Shown here one piece after another: positions 23,091-33,945 of a DNA stretch of 64,000 nt (positions within the stretch are counted from its first letter, which is position 1; every line of letters begins with the position of its first letter). Under the pieces are notes generated by a model, which searched no databases, was not told the origin of the DNA, and worked only from the letters and a program-made list of their open reading frames with translations. The position numbers and the translations under genes were made by a program. The DNA is from Acheta domesticus (lineage: Eukaryota > Arthropoda > Insecta > Orthoptera > Gryllidae): contig JAHLJT010000631.1 of the NCBI GenBank assembly GCA_031308135.1, positions 148,124,580 through 148,188,579 on the forward strand, given 5' to 3'.

Positions 23091-23734
23091 TCACCACCAC
23101 CGTCGCCGCCGCCGCCGCCGTTGCCGGCGCCGCTGCCACCGTCGCCGCCGCCCGTATCTCCCCCCCTTCGTCCGTCCGCCCCACTACCTCGGCAGGCCGG
23201 CTAACCGCCCTCTGGCATTTTCGCCCGGTGTCATTTTCTCGGGGCAGTGTCGCAGCTGGGCAGGTTAGCGGGCGAGAGTGCCGGGGGTAGTGCTGGTGGA
23301 GTCGGACAGGACGGAACGGGCAGCTGATCGCTCCACAAGGGCGTGAAGCTGGACTTGGGCGTGAAGCATTCACGTCGGTGAAAGGCATTTCTTTCTATCT
23401 GCATTGAGACCCTCTACTAGACAGTTGTGTAATTAGGAGGAGCTGTGGTGCTGTGAGAGTGGTCTGGTTTGGAAAATCCAGCCATGTGTGCCTCGTAACC
23501 TTCAATACATTCTGCAATGTTTACTTTAATTTGGTTTATCTTGCTGTGTTAGTCAGGTAGCATCGCTTAGTCAGTGTGTGCCTTTCATTTTGTGTTTTCA
23601 TAGCATTGCAAGAGTTTTATGAAATTGTTAAAGTTTTTTTTTGTATTCTTTGACAGTATGTAATTAAAGGTCATAATACATATTAAACAGGTGCAGGTTT
23701 TTTCTAAGAAATAGATTTTGGTTATTTGACCTTA
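23091..23734. other. GC-rich island with (CCG)n-like run, then AT-rich DNA
   Basis: 23,090-23,160 is a CGCCGC-type trinucleotide-rich run. The island continues to about 23,390 and could be a promoter CpG island, but no first exon or TATA box could be assigned. 23,400-23,734 shows nothing recognisable. Confidence 0.4.
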
Positions 23735-24328
23735 AGAACCGATGTTCATTGTTTCTCTTTCTAGAGCCCTAATTTTTGGAATATGAACACGGGGATAATT
23801 TTTTTCCAAGAGCCTAAAAATTATCTTACCTTTTGAGATGGGTTTCAGATTTTTCCTAAGGTTTTTTGATTTTGGAGTTTATTCGCCCGTAAGAACCAAT
23901 GTCAATTTTTTCGCTTTGTACAGCTCTTATTTTTGGAATTTGAAGGCGGGGATAATTTTTTTCCAAGAGCCTAAATTTATTCTTAACTTTTGGGAGAGGT
24001 TTCAGATTTTTCCTAAGGGTTTTTTGATTTTGGTGTTTATTCGCCCGTAAGAACCAATGTTAATTGTTTTGCTTTGTACAGCCCTGATTTTTGGAATTTG
24101 AAGGCGGGGATAATTTTTTTCCAAGAGCCTAAAATTATTCTTAACTTTTGGGAGGGGTTTCAGATTTTTCCTAAGGTTTTCTGATTTAGGAGTTTATTCG
24201 CCCGTAAGAACCAATGTTAATTTTTTCGCTTTGCACAGCTCTGATTTTTGGAATTTGAAGGCGGGGATATTTTTTTCCAAGAGCCTAAAATTATTCTTAA
24301 CTTTTGGGAAGGGTTTCAGATTTTGCAA
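23735..24328 (-). repeat. 156-bp tandem array, inverted block of 4 units
   Basis: The reverse complement of the unit in 15,166-17,237 appears four times (GGCGGGGATAA landmarks near 23,793, 23,946, 24,102 and 24,258; the first reads ACACGGGGATAA), again with a spacing of about 155 bp. It lies about 6.5 kb from the other block and in opposite orientation. Confidence 0.9.
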
Positions 24329-24344
24329 TTGATTTTGAGATTGA

Positions 24345-24530
24345 TTCCGGGTGGGTGCTGCTAGCTTTAGACTAAAGCTTTAGACTAGCTTTAGACTAAA
24401 GCTAGCAGCGCCCACGATTTTCGGAAATCCAGAGGAGCCTAAACTTCGGGAATAGAGCATTTAATTAGCCTAAAATTTTGGATATGGTTTGGTTGAGATT
24501 GGTTTCTGGGCGCTGCTAGCTTTAAATGGC
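24345..24530. repeat. GCTGCTAGCTTTA inverted and direct repeats
   Basis: GTGCTGCTAGCTTTAGAC and its inverse GACTAAAGCTAGCAGCGC enclose a short TTTAGACTAAAG-rich core at 24,355-24,412. A third copy, GGGCGCTGCTAGCTTTA, lies at 24,508-24,524. It may be the end of a MITE or the 3' flank of the neighbouring LINE. Confidence 0.6.
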
Positions 24531-24645
24531 TAGGATGCGCGGCGCCTTCGGACCCAGCGCCCTGGTAAGCGCCGTAGTTGCGCGCCTTTGGAGCTCCGGC
24601 AAGAATTGGTTTTTTACACTCAGAACTCCAAACACGTCGGCGTTT

Positions 24646-25900
24646 CTAGGGTATGTGTTGGGTGGGGGAGGTGCGGGAGCGCCGCGAGGGCGCCGCATGG
24701 TTTTCCGCCGAGCGAATCGGACAGAGGGTGGAGAGAGGTACCGCCGCGAACACCTCGCTGGCGTACGACCACATCGAGCGCACGCAAGCGGTGAATAGGC
24801 GGCGCTTGAGGGCAGGGTGGAGTTCCGGAGCTCTTAGGAGCGGGCGTAGGAGAGTTGTTCGGGAAGTTATTTTTTGGCTAACGTACTTGGCGTGGGTGTG
24901 CCAGCGGAGACCGCTATCGAGCATCACACCAAGATACTTCGCCGACTTTTGCCAGGGTAGATGCGCGCCGGCCAAGCTCACGACTTCATCGGGGTCTGCC
25001 CTCTGTCGGGTGACGTTGACGGCTGCGCACTTGTCATGGTTGAGGGTGAGCTTTTTACGGCTCAGCCATTCGGGAAGCTCAGCGAGACAATCGTTCAGAT
25101 ATCTCACCGATTTCCTTCAGTCCGCCGATTTCGCATAGTAGTCAAAATCATCCGCAAACATTAGGAGCCCGCAATGTTGAATGCCGGTGTGTCGTTCAAC
25201 TGAGAGCGACGCGTCGTTGACGTACAGGCCAAATAGAGTCGGAGAGAGCACGCTTCCCTGTGGCACGCCTGCTACGGCTTGTCTTAAGGACGATTGTACG
25301 CCATTGACGCAAACCTTGAATAGCCTTTCTGCCAAGAAGCTAGCGATTAGTCTGACGTAGCAGTCGCTGATTCCGATGTCCGCAAGACACGCGAGAGCCC
25401 CCTCGTGCCATAAAAAATCGAAAGCCGACCGCATGTCAAGAAAAACCACCGGCGGCAGAGCGGTATGGCCTGGCTGCTGTGGTGGCGAGGTGGTGCGGAG
25501 CGGGCTGTTTACTCCCGTCTTGCGGCCCAGCGCCATTGATAATCCCCAGAGGTTTCTATCACGAAGATTGCAGTCTTCGATCGTGCGCGACCATTTTGCG
25601 ATTCTTTCGTCTCGTAGAGATTTGCGGAATTCTCTGCTGAGAGCTCGCACCCCCGCTCCGCCCGCGGTATCGCCGTAGCGGCTGTGGAGTTTAGAATATC
25701 TGCGAAGTTCCCACAGCGTCCTTCTCTGCTCATCTGTAAGCTCAGGACGTGATTCCGGTTCGCGAGTGATTTTGGTGTTTAATTTGTATGACGTACGAAT
25801 AGCAGAGGTGATGTGGGTCACCGCGCTATCGATTTCGTCCTGTGAATTTAACGGTTTCCGCTCAAGTACTGTGCTTATGTGAGCTGTGAAACCGGCCGGT
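24646..25900 (-). pseudogene. Reverse transcriptase domain of Jockey LINE
   Basis: From about 25,890 the frame gives the endonuclease-RT linker (LERKPLNSQDEIDSAVTHI to RNLWGLSMALGRKTGVNSP). It then jumps straight to VVFLDMRSAFDFLWHEGAL, the catalytic motif A, so RT motifs 1-2 are absent. AGVPQGSVLSPTLFGLYVND and the intact LMFADDFDYYAKSAD catalytic box follow. A single in-frame TGA (25,117) precedes RYLNDCLAELPEWLSRKKL and KYLGVMLDSGLRW. The frame shifts again near 24,700. The catalytic residues survive, but the deletion means the protein could not fold as a normal RT. Confidence 0.85.
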
Positions 25901-26520
25901 TGGGGGATACTTTTAATTTGTTGCGGCGTGCTGCGGCGAGAGACGAAACCACGAATGTCACCGGCCTGTGATCGGAAACCAGATAGGAGATTGAGAGCGG
26001 GACTGCGCAATCGATTCCTTTCGCGATCGCAAGGTCGATAATTCCCGGATTCCCAGTCGACGGATAGATCGTGGGTTCTTTCGGGGCGCATACGTATACG
26101 CCACGTCTCGTCGCAATGTAGTTGGCTAAACTGGTGCCGTTTCGGTTTGCACCGAGGCAGCCCCACTGTCTGTTTCTTGCATTGAAGTCCCCAAGGATGA
26201 GGACTTTAGTATCTAACGCAAGTATCGCGTCGATACAGGCAGGGTCAAGTTGCTGGTTCGGCCAGTAGACGGACGCTACTGTGAGTCGGCCACCAACCGT
26301 CCAAACTCTTACCACGACCGCCTCTAGAGAACGCAAGGCGCCTGGTGGGATCGTTACTTCGAGTTGGGGGATGTCGCGTCGGACCAAGAGCGCAACACCG
26401 CCCCCCCCCCGTTTGACCTCGCGGTCTCTACGATACACTGCGTATCCGTGAATACGGGCAGTGTGATGCTCGTGGGTATTCCCGCATCCGACCGCGAATT
26501 AATCTCCAGGAGGGTCTTGG
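25875..26520 (-). pseudogene. APE endonuclease domain of Jockey LINE
   Basis: The frame from about 26,438 reads GGGGVALLVRRDIPQLEV, SLEAVVVRVWTVGG, LILGDFNARNRQWGC (the GDFNA catalytic box), then PTIYPSTGNPGIIDLAIAKG and SDHRPVTFVV (the SDH box). These are the ordered motifs of Jockey-type apurinic endonucleases, which nick target DNA. The frame is lost after VSPNRPVSQLT, where a frameshift moves the coding sequence into the next frame. The extreme N-terminus is missing. Confidence 0.85.
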
Positions 26521-26714
26521 CTATTTTCGTCTAGGGCAGGTACCACCAAAGCTTTGTGAATGAAAGCCGTCTCGAATACATTCGAATAGACTCGTATTTC
26601 AGAATTAAATTTCAGATTCCAACATGCAGTAATGTTACGTAATAATGAACTGAATACCTTAAACGAAATTACATCTAATCTGACGTTGGCTTTCATTTCG
26701 GCAAGGGATTTTGT

Positions 26715-27540
26715 GGATTCGGTAGAACAAACCGGTACAATCAATTAAGAACGGTCTCCCATTTATTTACTGTCAAACTTCTACGCTAGATGTTAGTGTT
26801 GGCGTGCGCCTCCGCGGCGACCTAAAAATTGCTGTATGTTAACTATATTCTCTGGAACAAACGCATATTTCGGTGGAATCCGGTACGATCGCTTAAGAAT
26901 GGTTGAACAATTTTTTACTGTGACGGTGACGCCCTATTTTGTATTGTTGGTGTGGGCCTCCTCTCCGCGATCTTAAAATCGCTCTATGTTGACTAAGGTT
27001 CTGGTACAAACGCATATTTCGGTGGAACAATCCGGTACTATCCAGGTACAATCGATTATGAATGGTTTACCAATTTTTACGGTGACTGTGATGCCGTTGT
27101 TTATATTGTTAGCGTGAGCCTCCTCTTCGCGATCTTAAAATCGCTCTATATTGACTAATGTTCTGGTACAAACGCATATTTCGGTGGAACAATCCGGTAC
27201 AACCCAGGTACAATCAATTATGAATGGTTTCACATTTATTTACTGTCAAGGTTATACGAGTATGTTAGGTGTTATTGTTGGCGTAAGCCTCGCACGGAAC
27301 AATAAAAGGCTGTATCTTCACCAATTTTCTGGTACATACCAAAATTGTGGTGGAACAATCCGGTACAAACGTGGTACATACGATCTGCTATGTTTCCAAT
27401 TTTTTTACGATGGTGGTGGTGCCAGCCTGAAGTTGGCACCACCACAATTGAATGTGCTGTATCTTTTAAGTGGCTTTAGTACAAATGAATGTTATTGTGG
27501 AACAAACGGGTACAAACGAAGTACAAACTAATGGTAATTG
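26715..27540. repeat. Tandem array of about 6 diverged units, 146-166 bp, rich in GGTACAA
   Basis: The GGTGGAACAATCCGGTACAA landmark recurs near 26,722, 26,873, 27,021, 27,183, 27,349 and 27,493. Units also share CGCGATCTTAAAATCGCTCT and TTCTGGTACAAACGCATATT. The last units diverge and include a GGTGGTGGTGCCAGC inverted repeat at 27,413-27,446. The 126-codon frame at 27,151-27,531 lies inside the array and is treated as incidental. Confidence 0.85.
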
Positions 27541-27639
27541 TTTAAATTGTTTTCGTTTTGGTAGTGGTGCCAACATCACGGGTATAAAAGGTTAAAATAG
27601 TTTTCGTTTTGAGAGTCACTAGGGTAGCATATTAAAAAC

Positions 27640-28685
27640 TGGAGACATTTATGAGAAAATAGCGTTGGAGCGTTTCTGAATAAGAGGATTTTTGAGCTAG
27701 AAAGCTGGATTTTTGAACAGAAAATAGTTGAGTATTCGAGAACTTATATAACATTATTTAAAGCACATGTACTCATCAATATAATAATGTGAACAAATCG
27801 CCGCAAATGTAAATGTTAACAACGTGGGAGACAAGCCAAAAAATTACATTTTTGTAATTTTTGAAAAAACAAAAGAATGGAGCGTTTATGTCATCTCATA
27901 GAGTGCATTTAGAACTGTCTCAACAAAAAGTTTAAAGAAAAAATTTGGAGCTGTTTTTGAGAAAATATTGTTTTTGTATTGTATTTTTTTAATTGCACAA
28001 ATTGCACGCAATTTTGCGCGAAAAATACTAAAATTTTCAAAAAAAATGTACATGATCTTAATGAAAGAACTCCCTATAAAGAACAAATTTTATTTGAAGG
28101 AAAAATCTCTATCTTTAATTCTGTAGTAGTAGGTTGAGGCCGAAGAAAATTCAAACATTTGCAATTTCCAAAAAGTCAGAGTTAACCGTGAAATTCGGAC
28201 CTATGCCACCTTCATAAGTGTATTTTATTCTATTCTTACAAGAAATTTAAAGAAAAAATTGGTAGCAGTTTTTGAGAAAATTTTGAAAATGTCCGGCGGC
28301 CTTCATGTAAAGTACCCCCAAATTTTGAAGAATCTTTTTCAAAATCTCAAAGCTTTGACTCGAGCCTGATTGACAGGGGTTTCTTCAATTTGAAAAAAAT
28401 CGTACTTATGGTTTAGGCGCTAATAGTATTCACGGACGGACAGACGGACATTTTGCTTTCAACAGTTTTTTCGGTAACAAGGACTCATTAAACAGAGATT
28501 CAGGCTACACCACGGGTTACGGGATTTTCTTTTAAATTTAGCAACTGGTTTTATCCACTTTTTCGTTGTCAGGGCCAGGCAATGATTTTTTCTGCCCAAA
28601 GTTAGCCGTTTTTTTCGCGCAGCATTACATAAGTTTCCCTATACTATGTGTATTACTCTATATATACGTATGTATACGGGAAAGT
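27640..28685 (-). mobile_element. Element E, copy 5 (5' half intact)
   Basis: Runs through the E body to a well-preserved 5' terminus: the plus strand ends GTATACGGGAAAGT at 28,685, the exact inverse of ACTTTCCCGTATAC. The CTAG end is missing. Confidence 0.75.
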
Positions 28686-29640
28686 AAAAATGAGAAGATC
28701 AATCAAAGGCAAATAGTAACGTGAATAGGATATGAACCGAATTACAATATTTGGTAGAAATTAATACTGGAAAAAACTGTTGTATCATCTTACCTTACGA
28801 GCAGGTGGCAAGTGTCGTCAGACGAACAACGCACATCCGAACTGCGTTAATAGGCGATCAGCACCTAAGAATGCTCATCTGCTAGCGGTGGGTTCCCACT
28901 TACCAAGTGCCTCACTATGCGCCGGTCATGGTGGTAGTTGGGCAAAACTCAGTGTTCCATTATTGGAACACTCACCGATCTTTGTGGACACCAATGATTG
29001 GATATGGTGGAGATCAAACAATCTGATTCACACAGATCCTTTTTTTTGCTTGTTTGAAGCTACATCCAAACAACTGATTGCAATACGGAGCCTTACGGAG
29101 TGTTACCCTCTCTTTCTGTCCCATACAATTTTACATAAGACTCTCTCTTTTAACCGCAAGCTATGTTGCCACTACGAAGAAGCTCAGTGTTATTCAGCTG
29201 GTCCATGTTGTCTCACACGAAAATATTTAACATGTTTACTCAACGATTGCTTCAATTGTGTCTATCTTAGATAAGTGATGTTTTTACCAGTTATTTCCAG
29301 AACTCTTATCAATATGATGATTATTTTATAACGGAGTTTCATTGTTTAATTCTGAAGAAATTAAAGCCAAGTGTTTACTTCTACATTTTGACGTCCTTAC
29401 GTTTTCAACATACGAGAAATTTGTTTATTATTGAAGAAAAGCACAAACATCCAGCGGATGAAACGACACGGGAAGTCCAAATTTTGACAGACATTTTGCT
29501 GTGTGAATCGTGGTTCTTGTGTTATAAGGGAGTAAAAACAATATTTAGTGCGCTTAGAACGAACTGTGATCCTGTGTCGTCCTGTGATCTTAAAAATTTC
29601 TCCGCGATTCCCAAGTAAAATAAAGTATTTATTTCAGGGA
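28686..29640. other. Unassigned stretch with a 164-codon frame
   Basis: A plus-strand frame at 28,780-29,274 is open for 164 codons but starts inside apparently non-coding DNA and has no recognisable motif; its Cys/His content shows no regular zinc-finger spacing. Nothing else is identifiable. Confidence 0.3.
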
Positions 29641-29647
29641 CCGAAAA

Positions 29648-29740
29648 GGAGTTGAAAACCGGTAAAAACACCGGTAAAATACCGGTATTTTTTCATACCG
29701 GTATAAAATACCTTTATTCTTTAAACCGGTAAAATACCTT
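29648..29740. repeat. Cluster of ACCGGTA palindromic motifs
   Basis: Five or more ACCGGTA/TACCGGT motifs lie within 90 bp, some forming TACCGGTA palindromes around a central ATTTTTTCAT. Such clusters are seen at the ends of some transposons. No partner cluster was seen in the window. Confidence 0.6.
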
Positions 29741-29774
29741 AATAGGATGTCTATAGCGGTATGGACGTCCACAA

Positions 29775-29935
29775 ACGCACGCGCGCGCCACTTACGCACG
29801 CGCTTCTCGCGCGCGCCCTACACACACGCGCGCACCATACTCGCGAGCGCGCCATACACGCACGCGCGTCAAACACACGTTTGCACCACACACACACGCG
29901 CGCGCGCCGGACACACACGCGCCACACACAGTCTT
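29775..29935. repeat. Low-complexity CA/CG-rich tract
   Basis: Imperfect alternating purine-pyrimidine DNA made of ACACGCGCGC-like blocks. It has Z-DNA-forming potential. The open frames across it are not credible genes. Confidence 0.9.
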
Positions 29936-30178
29936 TCTTTCTTTTTCTCTATTTCGTTCTCTTTCTCTGTCTCACATAGTACACATTCGGCAGAGCGTTT
30001 GTTGGGGCTAACAGTCAAATATCCGTCGCTCACATTTCAATCTTCCCCACTGCGAAAAGAAATTGAGAGCCTGGAGTATGTCGAGTGCTGCATCCTCTGC
30101 CGAACAGGAGACGCCCACGGGTCAAAACGCCCACCTCCAGAAACTGCCTGCGCAGTGGCGCAGCCCTCGCAGCTCTTA

Positions 30179-30864
30179 GGCCTCGTTCACAATGCTAACT
30201 TAAATGTAACGTAATGCTGTAAACTTAGCCGCAAAATTTACACGTAAAACAAGCTTTCACAATGACGAACGTAAGTTTCGCCTGAACCAATCAGAATTCA
30301 ATGTACTGAAACTTGATCGATTCGTCTCTAACATGGTGAAAAGATCTTTCCACCATGGTTTCTAGCTTTTTCTTCGGGATTCCTATCGGTTTGTCTTTAT
30401 ATACATGGGAGTAGATATTGTAGTAGTGCTCACATTTCCTTCATCTTACGAGTGTAAACAAGGATTCTCATGAACCAAATTCATGAGTAATTCGTCGGAC
30501 ATAATTAGTTTATTCGCCATCTCAGGTTAAAGTTACAATAAAAATTGTCCAAATTCTTACAATGAATTCACAACACGCATCAAAAGCATTCGTAAACTAG
30601 TTCTCTACATTACAATAACAATGACATAACCACAAATTACCTGAACACAAACTGAAATTGAATTTCCATGCTGCTCTCTGATTGGTCTTCGGCAGAATTC
30701 CGACGTAGACTTAAGGTAAAAGCTTGGAGCTAGCGAACTCTTATGTTTACGGTCTTACGTCAACAGTTACGTCAAGGCATTGTGAATGGTTTCGCTTAAT
30801 AACACATATCTAGGTTTTGCGGCTATGTTACGTTTACGTTTAAATTTGCATTGTGAATGAGGCC
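30179..30864. mobile_element. PIF/Harbinger-type MITE, 686 bp
   Basis: Terminal inverted repeats GGCCTCGTTCACAATGC (left) and GGCCTCATTCACAATGC (right, complement) are flanked on both sides by TTA (30,176-30,178 and 30,865-30,867). TTA/TAA 3-bp target duplications with GG-starting TIRs are diagnostic of PIF/Harbinger. The interior has no transposase, so it is non-autonomous. Further subterminal similarity (AACGTAA-type motifs) continues inward. Confidence 0.88.
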
Positions 30865-30867
30865 TTA

Positions 30868-31350
30868 CACAGTGACAACTGATTCCGAGAATGCATCGGT
30901 CGCGCCCAGAAACGTTACGTGAAGTTTTAGCAACCGATGTCAAATTCCTATCGCCTTCGTTCTATCACAACTGATGTCAAAGGTCATATCCTGGCAGCGG
31001 CGGCGCGCGATGATTTCTGCACTTCGAGAGGCGGAACGTCGCAATTGTTGCAAAAACTACTTGCCATACTTCACAGCACTTAAATTTCACATTCATGAGT
31101 TTTCAAACGTGCTGAACAATTTGATAAAATCTCATACTTCAATCCGAGTATCCAGTACGGTGCGTGTTGTGTGTAGGTGTTATATCTGGCAGACTGATAA
31201 AAACATTGTGAAATTAGGAAAAACAATGCATAAGAACAGATGTACTATGTACATCTATTCGAAAAATTATAGTTGATGGGTTAAATTATTTTCCGACCCG
31301 TCAACTGCTATGATATTTTGTTCCGTAAGTGTAGTGTATATTGCAGTACT
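30868..31350. other. Unassigned single-copy-looking stretch
   Basis: An open frame at 30,974-31,276 (100 codons) has no recognisable domain. No other feature was seen. Confidence 0.3.
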
Positions 31351-31575
31351 TCAGGAGGTGGGTTGAGTTAGCTCTGAGACAGCAATATCGCCCTCTGCTG
31401 CGACTCTGACTGGGAGGTCGTAGGGTTCGAATTCTAATGGCAGCGTAATTTTCGACACCAGCAGGCTAGTGAATTGAGCCGCTGTCTAGAGAACAATTCT
31501 CGCGGCCAGCTGCTCTGATCAAAAACAAGCGAATGTACTTTGCCAAACGGACCACACGCCGCACACAACTTTCCT
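31350..31575 (+). mobile_element. tRNA-derived SINE
   Basis: A box-like TTAGCTCTGAGAC at 31,368 and B box GGTTCGAATTC at 31,424 have tRNA-like spacing. Downstream, the AATTCTCGCGGCCAGCTGC region resembles 31,912-32,003. No functional tRNA cloverleaf was inferred. Confidence 0.65.
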
Positions 31576-31589
31576 TCCCCTTCAGTTAT

Positions 31590-32020
31590 TCATTGTTAGT
31601 GTTTCCGGGCGCGCCAACAGCTAAGGTCATTAGTCCCGTAAGTGTAGTACACGTTTTCCTCGAAAGTTGACGGTGATCTTCCCCGCTGGATGGTCAAATT
31701 CGGCGCCGACCTATTGTCGGTTAGTGGAGTTTTCACAACCAGGTGTCTCCCATCAGCGGGTCACTGCTCCAGCCAGGACAAACTCTAACACTATGCTCTC
31801 CACCGGTCTCCCGGAATATGAGGTAGTGTAGTGCATGTAAGTGTACGTTTGTGTAAGGGGTGAGGATAGGACAAGGAAGAGGAAGGAAAGATCGCACGCG
31901 GTCCGAGGATAATTCTGGCGGCCGGCTGTTCTGATTGGTAGTTTGGGGCCATTGGACGTTTGTAATGGGCCACGGACCGCGCGCCATCTTTCCTTCATCT
32001 TGTCCTATCTTCACATATAC
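31590..32020 (-). mobile_element. SINE-family tail region, related to the SINE at 38,263-38,908
   Basis: GTTAGTGTTTCCGGGCGCGCC and GGTCATTAGTCCCGTAAGTG match 38,269-38,315. CAACCAGGTGTCTCCCATCAGC, CCAGCC(A/G)GGACAA and GATAGGACAAGGAAGAGGAA also match in order. The tRNA-like head seen in the 38-kb copy was not found here. The boundaries are approximate. Confidence 0.6.
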
Positions 32021-32489
32021 ACACACTAACACGCATTACACTACAACACATGCCCGAAGACGAGAGCTGAGAGATTGTGCTGGCTGCGCAGGGGTGCTGG
32101 CTGGGTGCGTCGGCGCCTGATCCTACCAGGCAAGGAGGAAGATCAACGCCCCATCTCGTAGAAAACGTATGCACTGCACTTACGGGGTTAGCAATTGACG
32201 CGCACGGAATCACTAATATTCATTCAATCATTAATAGGAACAAACTCCAGGCTCTGACTAGTCTCCTGAGGTCTAACAGTGTAGAGCGTGAAAAAGTGTT
32301 CTTTTAAGGCGAAATGAGGAACAAAAGATAATGCCCTATTTTAGGTACTACTATGCATACAGCTAGTACTGACCTCAGAAAACATAGAGAACTACCGTTT
32401 AGAAAACAAGACCATTATAATTCTTTCCCACCCAACGACAGAATTCGAACTAGGTAGAATACGTCTATTGAAGAAAATTCCCCACCGTT
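32021..32489. other. Unassigned stretch
   Basis: No supported gene. The minus frame at 31,995-32,213 and plus frame at 32,077-32,307 show no recognisable motif. Confidence 0.3.
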
Positions 32490-32668
32490 GAACCATACAA
32501 TTTCCAAAATATACACACGATCTTAATAAAAGAACTCACTATGAAGGACAAATTTGTTTTAAGGGAAAATCTCAATCTTTGCTGTTGCCGTTTATGAAAA
32601 AATAATTGTTAAAAACTGAAACATATTCAACCATGCCAGATATTCAAATATCATCATACATCATTTAA
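32490..32668 (-). mobile_element. Element E fragment fused to a foldback-element unit
   Basis: 32,495-32,580 matches the E body (CGATCTTAATAAAAGAACTC). At 32,583 it switches to TTGCCGTTTATG, AAATAATTGTTAAAAACTG and CATATTCAACCATG, one unit of the foldback element at 53.2-53.8 kb. Confidence 0.65.
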
Positions 32669-33945
32669 CAATAGTTGTTAAATGGTTAAACAAAATGAAA
32701 AAACCTTTTTGTTATCGTCTCCTGTATTATTTCAGTAGTATACCTTTGGGTTCCGACTCTCACACGCAACCAATCTTTATAAATAAGGGCTCTAAAGAAA
32801 GAGAATTTCACGGAGACTTGACGAATTTCACTTTGTCTTTAAAAATATGGATGATTTCTTTTAAAAAACGCAACGAAATATTCATATAAAATGCAACCCG
32901 CATCATATGTCAACCTACATCAGCAAATAACTCATAAACAAAGCGTTTTAGAGTCATAAAAAGTGAAATGTTGAGGCCAGAGGCCTCAAAGAAACGTTTT
33001 TCACACTATACTCTACAAGATGAGATTTCCCGATCCATTCAATTAACATTTCGGTTCCACGCTTCAATACTACAATATCAAGGCCACCTCAATATTTCAG
33101 CCCTTCCTGCTGGTAGCAATTTTTGTGGCGACACGCTTAGATGGCTTAGATTCGACAATCTTTATTTACGCTTTCTGTTAACACCGTAGTTTGTGCAGTC
33201 TGACGAGGTTTATTTGCATAATCATTAATTCAAGATTTGCTCTCCAGCAACAACTAGAAGTACTATTATAGTTGCTCGATACCTATGAAGATTGTTTCTT
33301 ATGCGTGTAGTGAAACTATTCAATTAACGTTTTTTCATGGGCTATAAGTGCTGTGTACTTAATTGTGGAGGGGTGTGGGTGTGCAGACTGTGAAGAGTGA
33401 AGACTGTGTTTGTATTTGACCTGTACCAATATTTTCGTTATCATTCGATGAAATTTTCAAGTCAACAGGTTCAGACACGTAGCTTTCTCAAAAGTAAAAA
33501 GCTAATATTTTTGTGACTATCACGAAAAACTAAAATCTAACTGACAAAGAATATTGAATAATTACTTCAAATGTCTAAGTAAGTGTTGGGAATTGTTCCA
33601 AGCAAATTCTCCATGATATTGAATAAATATTTATTGAAAATTTCTTTTACACATTAATCGCATTTTTTAAATTTTTATTTGTAATTGTGTTAGTACATTG
33701 CAAGTTACCTTTATAGATTTTAAACAAATAAACACGTTTTGTTAACTACTTTCCCTCTTAGAATGAAAATAGAAGGATAGGGATGAGTGTGGTGTCTAAC
33801 ATGAATGTCAAAACTATTTGACGTAACCAAACTAGTAAAATAACAATATAATATAAAACGGAATAAAAATATATGCAAATTTAGATACGCAATATTTGTA
33901 AAATAATAATTTAGGAATTACGCGTAATATGAATGTTTTCTTTTT
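32669..33945. other. AT-rich DNA upstream of hAT transposase
   Basis: No gene or repeat recognised. Part of it may be the 5' region of the hAT element, but no 8-bp target duplication or TIR could be placed. Confidence 0.35.

Larger units (their letters stand above)
24531..26525 (-). mobile_element. Jockey-clade LINE, internally deleted
   Basis: A minus-strand element with an APE-type endonuclease upstream and a reverse transcriptase downstream. The join between them lacks the N-terminal third of the RT, so it is an internally deleted copy. It is 5'-truncated near 26,525. A run of ten C (26,401-26,410) lies inside the endonuclease frame. Confidence 0.85.

Noticed and set aside
22990..23388. 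His/Arg-rich and Ala-rich frames in the GC-rich island
   Set aside because: Low-complexity translation of CCG-type repeats on both strands without conserved motifs.
27151..27531. 126-codon frame in the GGTACAA array
   Set aside because: Confined to tandem units that diverge without respect to frame.
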